A DNA stretch of 56,081 nucleotides. It comes from Oscillospiraceae bacterium (GTDB taxonomy: Bacteria; Bacillota; Clostridia; Oscillospirales; Oscillospiraceae). Positions 24,575 through 32,213 of this stretch are shown in pieces (the first letter of the stretch is position 1; each line of letters starts with the position of its first letter). The stretch is taken from contig JAFWTG010000134.1 of NCBI GenBank assembly GCA_017519005.1, positions 1 through 56,081 on the forward strand, in the 5' to 3' direction. The position numbers and the translations under genes are program-made. The notes under the pieces were generated by a model that worked only from the letters and a program-made list of their open reading frames with translations, searched no databases and was not told where the DNA came from.

Positions 24575-25465
24575 TCAATTTCGTGCAGCGCCCTCCAGGG
24601 CCTCCGCCGCCGCCTGCGTCAACGTCGCTGCAGCCATCTGCGGGTCCTGCAGCATGGCCGCGTGCTGGGCGGACTGGATCAGCTCCTGATCCCCCACGGT
24701 GAAGCTGTCCAGGGCCAGGCTGACCAGCTCCAGGCCGTGCTGCCCGCACCAGCCGGCGCTCATCTGCTCCCGCAGGGCGTCGCAGAGCGCTTCCGTCTGC
24801 CCCGGAAGCTGGCTCGGCCGGAGCCCGGCTTCCGCCACCCGTGCCATTGCAGACTGCATGCAGGCTGAAAGCTCCGTCTGCATGTGGGAATTGATCTCTT
24901 CCCGTCCGAAGCGTCCCGTAACGTTCCCAATGACGGTCTTGTACAGCTTCACCGGGTCCGAGACCCGATAGGAGAAGCAGCCGCTCAGCCGCACCGACGA
25001 ATCCATGTCAAGGCTCGTCACCCCGTCCCGCACCCGGAAGGGGATCGGTCTCGCGCTGCGGAAGGGAACCCCGGTGATCTCCTTGGTGTTCAGGTAGTAG
25101 ACGCGGTAGACCACTGGCTGGATATCGCCCCCGCCGAAGGCCACCCGCCTGCCGACCTCCTTGAAAAAGCCCTTGAGACCCCGCTGTTCCGGGTCCTCGA
25201 AGACATGTTCTCCCGGCTCCCGGCAAAAGTCCACGACCTTCCCCTGCTTGACCACCAGCACGCACTGGCCGTCGGCGACGGAGAGCACCGAGCCGTTGGT
25301 CAGCACGTCGTCGTCCTTCCGGGTGTTGGCGCTGTACTTGCTCACGTGTTTATGGGCGCGGACCAGCAGGGTTTCATCATTCAGGGCGTCGCAGACGAAG
25401 AATTCCTTCCACTGCTCCTCCAGCACGCTCCCCACCGCGCCGTGTACCGCTTTGAGAAGTCCCAT
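24575..25465 (-). CDS. SPFH domain (YdjI/virion-core-like) protein
   Basis: A 296-residue soluble SPFH/band-7-like protein, with no membrane segment. It begins with the typical WKEFFVCDALNDETLLVRAHK and has GSVLSVADGQCVLVVKQGKVVDFCREPGEH, as in YdjI-type proteins that carry an N-terminal SPFH domain and often a C-terminal zinc ribbon; no zinc ribbon is present here. Such proteins are linked to membrane stress responses. The ATG lies 1 base after the stop of the GNAT-peptidase gene, with GGAG inside that gene's end, so the two are translationally linked. Confidence 0.8.
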   Translation of the reverse strand: MGLLKAVHGAVGSVLEEQWKEFFVCDALNDETLLVRAHKHVSKYSANTRKDDDVLTNGSVLSVADGQCVLVVKQGKVVDFCREPGEHVFEDPEQRGLKGFFKEVGRRVAFGGGDIQPVVYRVYYLNTKEITGVPFRSARPIPFRVRDGVTSLDMDSSVRLSGCFSYRVSDPVKLYKTVIGNVTGRFGREEINSHMQTELSACMQSAMARVAEAGLRPSQLPGQTEALCDALREQMSAGWCGQHGLELVSLALDSFTVGDQELIQSAQHAAMLQDPQMAAATLTQAAAEALEGAARN

Positions 25466-25466
25466 A

Positions 25467-26543
25467 TTACTCCACCGTTCCTTTCTTTTCGTCGATGGCT
25501 GTCACTGCGGCCTCCAGCGCCCGGGCGCTCCGTTCCGAAGAAAGGGTCTGCGCGGAAGGAACGTGGACAAAGGCCGCCGGGATCCCGGTCCCGCGCACCC
25601 GGTGCAGGACCGAGTAATACAGATCGTTGCAGACGTAGAGCCCCGCCGTGGCGGAGAGGGCCCCGGGCAGGCCCGCGGCGCGGATTGCCTCCGTCATGGC
25701 CTCCACGGGCAGCGTGGCAAAGAGGGCATCCTCGCCGCCGTGGACCACAGGCTCTCCCTTCGGTTCGTTTCCGGCGTTGTCCGGAATCCTTGCCCAGCGG
25801 ACGTTCCGCGCCAGGAGCTCCGGGGTGACGGCTTCCCGCCCCCCTGCCTGTCCCAACATCAGCACCGCGTCGGGCTTCAGCGTTTCGATCAGCCCCAGGC
25901 ACTGCTCCCCTGCCTGACCGAAGACCACGGGAAGCTGATATTTCAGGATCGTCCAGTCTCCGATCCGCTCCGGCAGCAGCTCCAGCGCCTGCGCGGAGGC
26001 GTTGATCGCCTCTCCGCCAAAGGGCTCAAAGCAGGTGACAAGCAGGAGCCTGTGGGCGGCCCGGTCCTGCCGCTCCATGGAATAGTACTTGAAATCGCCC
26101 TCTGTCCTGAACAGACGAAAGCCCGCTTTTTCCAGCACATGCTGACTGCGCAGGTTCGGGAGGATGGAATCCGCGTAAAGCACGGGAATATCCAGGCTGT
26201 GAAACACGTAGTCCGCGGCCAGACGCTCCGCCTGGGTTCCGTAACCCCTGCCCTTAAAACGGTCGTTTTTCATGCAGATGCTCAGAACGGCGGATTCACG
26301 GGGCCTGAGGTCTTTCAGGATGATTTCTCCGGCAATTTCATCGCCAAGCATCACGGCAAAGCACAAACGCTTGCGCGCAAGCTGCCGCTGAATATACTCA
26401 TCCACCCATTTCGGCGTATAGGAAAAGGGCTTGAACTGTTTCTTGTCGATCAACAGCTCCGGGTCATTTTGGTACTCCCGAAAATAGGCATGGTACATCT
26501 GCGGAGTCATTTGCCGCAGGGAAACCGTGTCGCTGATCTGCAC
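25467..26543 (-). CDS. GNAT acetyltransferase fused to pyroglutamyl-peptidase I
   Basis: About 358 residues in one frame. Residues 1-~160 are a RimJ/RimL-type GNAT domain (MKNDRFKGRGYGTQAERLA; NLRSQHVLEKAGF). Residues ~165-358 are a complete pyroglutamyl-peptidase I (family C15), which removes N-terminal pyroglutamate: it starts LLLVTCFEPFGG, has the Glu in TPELLARN, the nucleophile Cys in TAGLYVCNDLYY and the His in AFVHVP. The GTG at 26543 is chosen because AAGGGGAG lies 7 bases upstream; the reading frame continues upstream through the tRNA and its terminator, which cannot be coding. Stand-alone Pcp proteins are ~200-215 residues, so this fusion is unusual. Confidence 0.82.
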   Translation of the reverse strand: MQISDTVSLRQMTPQMYHAYFREYQNDPELLIDKKQFKPFSYTPKWVDEYIQRQLARKRLCFAVMLGDEIAGEIILKDLRPRESAVLSICMKNDRFKGRGYGTQAERLAADYVFHSLDIPVLYADSILPNLRSQHVLEKAGFRLFRTEGDFKYYSMERQDRAAHRLLLVTCFEPFGGEAINASAQALELLPERIGDWTILKYQLPVVFGQAGEQCLGLIETLKPDAVLMLGQAGGREAVTPELLARNVRWARIPDNAGNEPKGEPVVHGGEDALFATLPVEAMTEAIRAAGLPGALSATAGLYVCNDLYYSVLHRVRGTGIPAAFVHVPSAQTLSSERSARALEAAVTAIDEKKGTVE

Positions 26544-26627
26544 AGAATATCTCCCCTTCCCGTCCTTGTGAGACGCCGTTCGCTCTGCAGCGTTCTTTTT
26601 CAGGCAAGCGCCGCAGGCGAACATAAG

Positions 26628-26656
26628 GAAAAATCCTCGTCCGGAGACGAGGATTT
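26628..26656 (-). terminator. Terminator of the tRNA-Gly gene
   Basis: AATCCTCGT (26632-26640) pairs with ACGAGGATT (26647-26655); on the minus strand it is followed by TTTTTCC, 4 bases after the tRNA CCA end. Confidence 0.85.
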
Positions 26657-26659
26657 TTT

Positions 26660-26735
26660 TGGAGCGGGTGACGAGGCTCGAACTCGCTACCTCCACCTTG
26701 GCAAGGTGGCGCTCTACCGGATGAGCTACACCCGC
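26660..26735 (-). tRNA. tRNA-Gly (anticodon GCC)
   Basis: A full cloverleaf on the minus strand: acceptor GCGGGTG with CACCCGC, D stem GCTC/GAGC, anticodon stem CCACC/GGTGG with loop TTGCCAA, and T arm with TTCGAGC. The anticodon is GCC. The 3' CCA is encoded (26662-26660). Confidence 0.95.
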
Positions 26736-26748
26736 AGGCAACGGAGAT

Positions 26749-26776
26749 ATTATAGCACATAATCCGGAAAAGTCAA
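26749..26776 (-). promoter_or_regulatory. Promoter of tRNA-Gly
   Basis: Minus strand: TTGACT (26776-26771), 16-base spacer, TGC-extended TATAAT (26754-26749), 13 bases before the mature tRNA end. Confidence 0.85.
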
Positions 26777-26794
26777 TAGACAAATTGTACTTTT

Positions 26795-27709
26795 TTAATC
26801 TTTGTACGGAGAATCCTCAAACCCTTTCCGTCGAAGGCTTTCCACCATTCTATCAAGAATGCTGCGATTCATATTTTGGAAAACTGCCGTATCGCCAAAG
26901 AGGGCCACCAATGTCGGGCTAAAGCGATAATACAACCTGATAAATAATTTCCCATACCAAGTCTGATTCAAACGTTTATCGCGATATCTACGAAGAACCC
27001 AGACCTGTGGGCAATCATAGGAGCCATAGACACAGGTAGCAACATAGCACCCCTTCTTTTTTGTCTCAGAAACGGTCTTCTGGCTCAAATCAGGAGATTG
27101 TTTCAATTCCTCCTGATTCTCCACTTCTTCGTTTTCCGATTTGTCAAAGTGGCGGCGACGTTCTACGGGACTTGTCAGCGCTTTTTCAATTCTTTCTTTG
27201 ATATATGGATAGTTCACACCATAATTGGTCCAAAGTGAGATCAGCGGGATTCCAGCCTCTTCCAGAATTGCTTCCACTTTTTTATCTCTTTCAATCCGCT
27301 TTTGGTTATTGTGCGTACTGTCATTGATTTCCACAGCAATCTTTGGTTCGAAAGAAGTCCCGCAAATCAGAAAATCGACATTGCGAAACAGTTCGTTCCG
27401 ATATCGTGCATTGTCTGTTCGTTCAACAAAGGCCGCAAGATTGATCTGGGGAAATACAGAATATCCTTCGGGAACAGTCTGTTTCAAGGCAGAATAGAAT
27501 TCCTGTTCTGTATGGGAAAGAAGCTTTGTTTTTGCTTCATACAAAAAATTGTCGTCGCTTCCGCTTGTTTGCATCGAGCATAATTCATCCTTATCATGCC
27601 ATTTGCCACACTGTTGGCATTTTATAATCTGGCCCTTCTCTTTTTTCGCATAACAACTGCGGCAAAACTGGTAAGTACCGCTTTCATTGCCACATACAAT
27701 ACACCTCAT
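26795..27709 (-). CDS. Zinc-ribbon, DUF2726 (nuclease-like) protein with CFI-box C terminus
   Basis: A 304-residue protein of clearly lower GC than its neighbours. Parts in order: two zinc-ribbon CxxC pairs (residues 3-37: CIVCG, CRSC, CQQC); a DUF2726-type domain (about 55-180) of the PD-(D/E)XK nuclease fold, with NVDFLICG, KIAVEINDSTHNN and ERDKKVEAILEEAGIPLI; a charged linker; and a C-terminal block CYVATCVYGSYDCPQVWVLRRYRD of the CFI-box type. GGAGG sits 7 bases before the ATG. It starts 12 bases after the ftsK stop on the same strand. Substrate unknown; composition and position beside a tRNA suggest horizontal gain. Confidence 0.78.
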   Translation of the reverse strand: MRCIVCGNESGTYQFCRSCYAKKEKGQIIKCQQCGKWHDKDELCSMQTSGSDDNFLYEAKTKLLSHTEQEFYSALKQTVPEGYSVFPQINLAAFVERTDNARYRNELFRNVDFLICGTSFEPKIAVEINDSTHNNQKRIERDKKVEAILEEAGIPLISLWTNYGVNYPYIKERIEKALTSPVERRRHFDKSENEEVENQEELKQSPDLSQKTVSETKKKGCYVATCVYGSYDCPQVWVLRRYRDKRLNQTWYGKLFIRLYYRFSPTLVALFGDTAVFQNMNRSILDRMVESLRRKGFEDSPYKD

Positions 27710-27721
27710 ATTTCAACCTCC

Positions 27722-30412
27722 TCAGTCCAGAGCATCGCTGTCATTCATATCGTCTGTTTCCATGTCATGAGGCTCGCCCAGATCCATGGGTACGCCGTTC
27801 TGCATGGCGGCCCACTGCTCCTTGGTGATCAGAAGCTGTCTGGGCTTGGAGCCCTCGAAGGGTCCCACGATGCCCCGCTCCTCCATCTCGTCCACGATCC
27901 GGGCGGCACGGGCGTAGCCCAGCTTCAGACGGCGCTGCAGCAGGGAGACGGAGCAGAGCCCGGTCTCCAGGATGACCTCCACGGCGGCAGGCAGCAGCTC
28001 GTCGCCGCTCTCCTCCTCGGCGGGCGTCCCGCTGGGATTGGAGGGCGTGGCGCTGGCGCTGGCCGGCGCGGATTTGCCGGTCTGGGTGGCCCGCTGCTCG
28101 ATCTCCTGCTGGACCTCGTCGTTGTAGTCGGCGCTGCCGTTGGCCTTGACAAAGTCGATCACGCGCTGGACCTCGGTCTCGTCGATGTAGCAGCCCTGAA
28201 CGCGCTTTTTAATGGACGCGCCGAGAGGTGCGTAGATCATATCGCCGCGTCCGATCAGCTTCTCGGCGCCCATGGCGTCCAGAATGATGCGGGACTCCAT
28301 GGCGCTGGAGACCACCAGGGCGATGCGGGAGGGGATGTTGGCCTTCATGAGGCCGGTAATGACGTCGGCGGAGGGACGCTGGGTGGCGATGACCAGATGG
28401 ACGCCTGCGGCACGGCCCATCTGGGCGATGCGGCAGATGGCCTCCTCCACTTCCTTTCCGGCCACCAGCATCAGATCAGCCAGCTCGTCGATCACTACCA
28501 CCAGCTTGGGAATGGGCTCCAGCGCTTCGTCGGTGGCGGCCAGCTTATTGTAGGAATCCAGGTCCCGGACGCCCGCCTCGGAGAGGGAGCGATACCGGCG
28601 CATCATTTCCGTAACGGCCCACTGCAGGGCGCCGGCAGCCTTCTTGGCGTCGGTAACCACGGGAATCAGCAGATGGGGCACGCCGTTGTAAATGCCGAAC
28701 TCCACCATTTTGGGGTCCACAACGATCAGCTTGACCTCGTCCGGCGTCGCTTTATAGAGCAGGGAGATCAGAATGCTGTTGGTGCAGACGGACTTGCCGG
28801 AGCCCGTGGTGCCGGCGATCAGAACGTGCGGCATTTTGGAGATGTCGCCGATCACGCAGCTGCCGTTGATGTCCTTACCAACGGCAAAGGAAATCTTGGA
28901 CTTGGCGGAGCGGAACTCCCGGGAGTCGATGACCTCCCGGATGGAGACCGTGCTCACCTGCTTGTTGGGGACCTCGATGCCCACCATGGAGTTTTTGTCG
29001 GGGATGGCGGAGATGCGGACGCCGGAAGCGCCCAGCTCCAGAGCGATATCGTCAGCCAGGCCCGTCAGCTTGGACAGGCGCACGCCCTGGGCCAGCTGCA
29101 GCTCGTACATGGTGACGTTGGGGCCTCGGGTGACGTTGACGATCTGGGCGTCCACGTTGAAGCAGGCCAGCTTCTCCTGGAGGCGGCGGGTGTTCTCCCG
29201 CATCTCGGCGCTGGCGTCCACGCTGTCGTTGGAAACGGTGTTCAGCAGATCAATGGGCGGATAGACGTAGGCGGACTTCTCCGGCGCTGGCGCCTGCCCG
29301 ACCTGCGCGTCGATTTCGGCGGCGGCCCTGCGGGCCTCGGAGGCCTTGACCTTGTCGGAGGGCAGCGGCTTGATCGGCGCGTTGGGAAGCGGCTCGGAGG
29401 CGGCGGGCTTTGGCGGGAAAACGGGAATGGGGTCCGAAAGCGGCGCGGGCTCCGGCTTTTCGGCAGCGGCGTGCTCGGGCTTTTCCGCTGCGGGCTCGGG
29501 CTTCGGCTCCAGCGGACCGTCCACGGGCAGATCGACGTCCGAGCGCTTTTTCCGGGCGGGACGGACCGTCTCCACCGGCTCCAGCGGGAGCTGCATGGGC
29601 ATGGCGGCCCCCTTCGGCTCCGCATTCTCCGTCTGCGCTGCTTCGTCCGGGTCGTCTACAGGCAGGTCATAATCGAAGCGGCGCGCGGTGCGACGCTCCT
29701 CCCGCTCCTGCCGTCGAAGCTCCCGGTTCTCCCGGCGAACCTCCCGGTTCTCCCGGTGCTGGATCGCACGCTCCACCAGGACCTCGGCCGGCTCCTTGCG
29801 GGCGGGCTTATTCTGACGGCGAAGCTCGTCGCGGTGCTCATTGATGGCCCGCAGCAATCCGGTCAGCGTCAGATTGACAGAGGCCGGCAAGGTCACCAGC
29901 AGCAGAATGATGCAGACCGCCCAGCCCACGGCCTTCCCACCGGGCAGGCAGAACAGCATGGCAAGGAAACCGCCCAGCACGCCGCCGGAGAGCTTCTGCC
30001 CGCCCTCCTCGTAGAGAACCCCGAACATATCCAGACCCCAGACGGCCTTGGATGCGTCAATGGCCAGGTGAGAGATGGCGGAGACCACCACCGCAAAACT
30101 GAGTGCGCAGAGAATCCGCATGGTAACCGGACGGTCGCCGTGCCAGAACAGCGCGATGGCGCAGAGAATCAGCCCGAAGGGCAGGGCGATCAGACCAGCC
30201 TGGCCCACAATCCCCATGAAGAAGCGGGCCAGGGCGCTGGTCTTATCCAGGCCGCTGAGAATCACCAGCAGCGCCAGCAGGGCGCAGACGCCGCCCCAGA
30301 TCTCCCGCTTGAATTGAGACAGGACGCTCTGCTTCCGCAGAGGCTGCTGCTTCGTGCTCTTTTTTGTTCCGCCCTTGGCGGGCGCTTTTTTTATACTTTT
30401 TTTGGCTGCCAT
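27722..30412 (-). CDS. ftsK: DNA translocase FtsK/SpoIIIE
   Basis: An 896-residue septal DNA pump. A basic Lys-rich start is followed by about four membrane helices (residues ~35-190), a Pro/Glu-rich linker (~200-385) and the RecA-like motor: Walker A GTTGSGKS at 534-541, Walker B KLVVVIDELADLM, and ATQRPSADVITGLMKANIPSRIA. The C-terminal gamma domain (~820-880, SVSLLQRRLKLGYARAARIVDEME) reads the orienting DNA sequence. It clears chromosomal DNA through the division or sporulation septum. In a spore former it may serve as SpoIIIE; one copy here cannot tell FtsK from SpoIIIE. AGGAG lies upstream of the ATG. Confidence 0.93.
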   Translation of the reverse strand: MAAKKSIKKAPAKGGTKKSTKQQPLRKQSVLSQFKREIWGGVCALLALLVILSGLDKTSALARFFMGIVGQAGLIALPFGLILCAIALFWHGDRPVTMRILCALSFAVVVSAISHLAIDASKAVWGLDMFGVLYEEGGQKLSGGVLGGFLAMLFCLPGGKAVGWAVCIILLLVTLPASVNLTLTGLLRAINEHRDELRRQNKPARKEPAEVLVERAIQHRENREVRRENRELRRQEREERRTARRFDYDLPVDDPDEAAQTENAEPKGAAMPMQLPLEPVETVRPARKKRSDVDLPVDGPLEPKPEPAAEKPEHAAAEKPEPAPLSDPIPVFPPKPAASEPLPNAPIKPLPSDKVKASEARRAAAEIDAQVGQAPAPEKSAYVYPPIDLLNTVSNDSVDASAEMRENTRRLQEKLACFNVDAQIVNVTRGPNVTMYELQLAQGVRLSKLTGLADDIALELGASGVRISAIPDKNSMVGIEVPNKQVSTVSIREVIDSREFRSAKSKISFAVGKDINGSCVIGDISKMPHVLIAGTTGSGKSVCTNSILISLLYKATPDEVKLIVVDPKMVEFGIYNGVPHLLIPVVTDAKKAAGALQWAVTEMMRRYRSLSEAGVRDLDSYNKLAATDEALEPIPKLVVVIDELADLMLVAGKEVEEAICRIAQMGRAAGVHLVIATQRPSADVITGLMKANIPSRIALVVSSAMESRIILDAMGAEKLIGRGDMIYAPLGASIKKRVQGCYIDETEVQRVIDFVKANGSADYNDEVQQEIEQRATQTGKSAPASASATPSNPSGTPAEEESGDELLPAAVEVILETGLCSVSLLQRRLKLGYARAARIVDEMEERGIVGPFEGSKPRQLLITKEQWAAMQNGVPMDLGEPHDMETDDMNDSDALD

Positions 30413-30471
30413 AGTATGTAAGCTCCTGTAATGGGAAAATAAAGAGGATGCGCAGACGCGGCAGGGCTCTG

Positions 30472-31317
30472 CTACGCGGAAATCAGAAACAGGATCAGCG
30501 CCAGAATCGCGGCTCCCCAGAGCTCAAACGCAAAGCCGGTGGGACGGCGTCTGGACATCAGCTCTGTGAAGAAGCGGAGGGCGAAGAAGCCGGTAATGGC
30601 GGAGAGCGCAAAGCCCAGAATCAGATAGGCCGGGCCGGCCAGGGGCGTTCCGCTCCCGGCGGCCGAGATCAGCTGCACGACCCCCGCGCCGAAAAAAACG
30701 GGAATCCCCATGAGACCGGTGAACTCCGCCACGGCGGGACCGTCCAGGCCGCGGCTCAGCAGAACCGCAGCCGTGAGGCCCACGCGGGACAGGCCGGGAA
30801 ACACGGAAAGGGTCTGCACCAGTCCGGCGGCCAGCGCGTCGCTCAGCGTCATCTGGTGGATGCTCCGCTTCCCTCTCGCCCCGCGGGCGGCAAAATAGAG
30901 AACCGCACCGGACACGCAGAGCAGCAGGCCGATGCCGGCCAGGGCAAGGTCCCCCTGCTCCAGCCGCTGCCGCAGGCCGTTCAGCAGCAGAGCAGGCAGC
31001 ATGGGCAGAAGGGCCAGCAGTAAAAGCTGACCCAGGCGTTTGCCGAAGGACTCTCCGCGCTGCCGCAGGCCGGGCCGCAGCAGACCCAGAAGAACCAGAT
31101 TCTCCCGCACCATGTCGAAGAGCTGGGTCCGGTAGAACAGGACGCCGGAAAACGAGACGCCCATGCAGAGCATGGCGCGGAAGGACTGAAAGACCGCGCC
31201 GGACACAGGGACGCCCAGCAGTTCAGCCAGGATGTAGAGATGGCCCGAGCCGGACACGGGAAAAATCTCCGTGACGCCGGCAGCCAGGGCCAGAAGGACA
31301 GCGGCAAGGATCGTCAT
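30472..31317 (-). CDS. uppP: Undecaprenyl-diphosphatase-like membrane protein (UppP/BacA family)
   Basis: A 281-residue polytopic membrane protein of the BacA/UppP family, which dephosphorylates undecaprenyl diphosphate to recycle the cell-wall lipid carrier. The two active-site motifs are recognisable but altered: GVTEIFPVSGSGHL in place of the usual EFLP(I/V)SSSGHL, and PGLSRVGLT in place of PG(I/T/S)SRSG. The Glu, His and Arg remain. About seven or eight helices are visible. GGAGG lies 6 bases before the ATG. It is upstream of ftsK on the same strand (59-base gap). Confidence 0.82.
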   Translation of the reverse strand: MTILAAVLLALAAGVTEIFPVSGSGHLYILAELLGVPVSGAVFQSFRAMLCMGVSFSGVLFYRTQLFDMVRENLVLLGLLRPGLRQRGESFGKRLGQLLLLALLPMLPALLLNGLRQRLEQGDLALAGIGLLLCVSGAVLYFAARGARGKRSIHQMTLSDALAAGLVQTLSVFPGLSRVGLTAAVLLSRGLDGPAVAEFTGLMGIPVFFGAGVVQLISAAGSGTPLAGPAYLILGFALSAITGFFALRFFTELMSRRRPTGFAFELWGAAILALILFLISA

Positions 31318-31400
31318 GCGTTACCTCCAGATGGTGATGAAACACCATATTAGAGATATTATAACACAGTTCGCAGGAAATTTCCAGCCTTTTTTCCAGA

Positions 31401-32084
31401 TCATTCCGCTTCGGAGCTTCGGATCATTTCATGCAGCGCCTCCAGAGCTTCGGAGAGGCTGCCAAGGCGCTCGATCAGGCCGCAGTCCACGGCCTGCTTC
31501 CCATAGAGCACAGTGCCAACGTCGGTCGCCAGTTCTCCGGTCGCCATCATGAACTCTGTAAAGCGCTTTTTGGAGATATGCGAATTGGCGGCTACAAAGT
31601 CTACGATCTGACTCTGGATGCGGTTGAAATACTGGAAGGTCGCCGGCGCGCCGACGACGGTGCCGCTCATGCGGACGGGATGAATGGTCATGCCGGCGGT
31701 GGGGGCGATCATGCAGGTCCTGGCGGCCACGGCCAGGGGGACGCCGATGGAGTGGCCGCCGCCCAGCACCAGAGAGACGGTGGGCGTCTTCATGCCGGAA
31801 ATCAGCTCCGCGATGGCAAGGCCCGCCTCGATGTCGCCGCCCACCGTGTTGAGAAGCAGCAGCAGGCCGTCCACCTGCTCGCTCTCCTCGATCTGGGCCA
31901 GCAGGGGCATCAGGTGCTCGTATTTGGTGGTCTTGACCGTCTCCGGAAGGACCTGGTGGCCCTCAATCTGGCCGATGATGGTGAGAATATAGATACTGCC
32001 GTACTGGGTCCGCACCAGCCCGGAGCCCAGCTCCAGGGTCTGATCCGTCACGGGGCTCTGCGCTTGCATCTGTTCGTTTTCCAT
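31401..32084 (-). CDS. ClpP-like/TepA-type serine protease
   Basis: About 227 residues of ClpP/crotonase fold, like the TepA translocation-enhancing proteins found near ftsK/spoIIIE in Firmicutes. The fold shows LLLLNTVGGDIEAGLAIAELI, the nucleophile elbow LGGGHSIGVPLAVAA with Ser, and TAGMTIHPVRMSG with the likely His. It has no signal peptide, so it is cytoplasmic. The ATG at 32084 has GGAGAAA upstream; the longer frame upstream runs through a terminator. Its place ahead of uppP and ftsK supports the TepA identity. Confidence 0.85.
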   Translation of the reverse strand: MENEQMQAQSPVTDQTLELGSGLVRTQYGSIYILTIIGQIEGHQVLPETVKTTKYEHLMPLLAQIEESEQVDGLLLLLNTVGGDIEAGLAIAELISGMKTPTVSLVLGGGHSIGVPLAVAARTCMIAPTAGMTIHPVRMSGTVVGAPATFQYFNRIQSQIVDFVAANSHISKKRFTEFMMATGELATDVGTVLYGKQAVDCGLIERLGSLSEALEALHEMIRSSEAE

Positions 32085-32154
32085 GGTCGTTTCTCCATTC
32101 CTCAAAGTGCTCTTAGTTTTCCCCGGCCTTGCACAAGTATACGCTTGCAGAAAA

Positions 32155-32179
32155 AGAGGCGCCCGAAACGGGCGCCTCT
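32155..32179 (-). terminator. Intrinsic terminator
   Basis: AGAGGCGCCCG (32155-32165) pairs with 32169-32179, 3-base loop, followed on the minus strand by TTTTC. It ends the transcript of the gene at 32214-33590. Confidence 0.88.
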
Positions 32180-32213
32180 GTACAGCCATATTGCTTTGCC
32201 TGCCGCGGACGGA

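Noticed and set aside
26544-26783. N-terminal extension of the GNAT-peptidase gene
   Set aside because: It would translate the tRNA-Gly gene and its terminator; GTG at 26543 with a good ribosome site is the real start.
27596-30421. 941-codon plus-strand open frame opposite ftsK
   Set aside because: Pure shadow of ftsK; Gly/His/Leu-rich with no motif or start signal.
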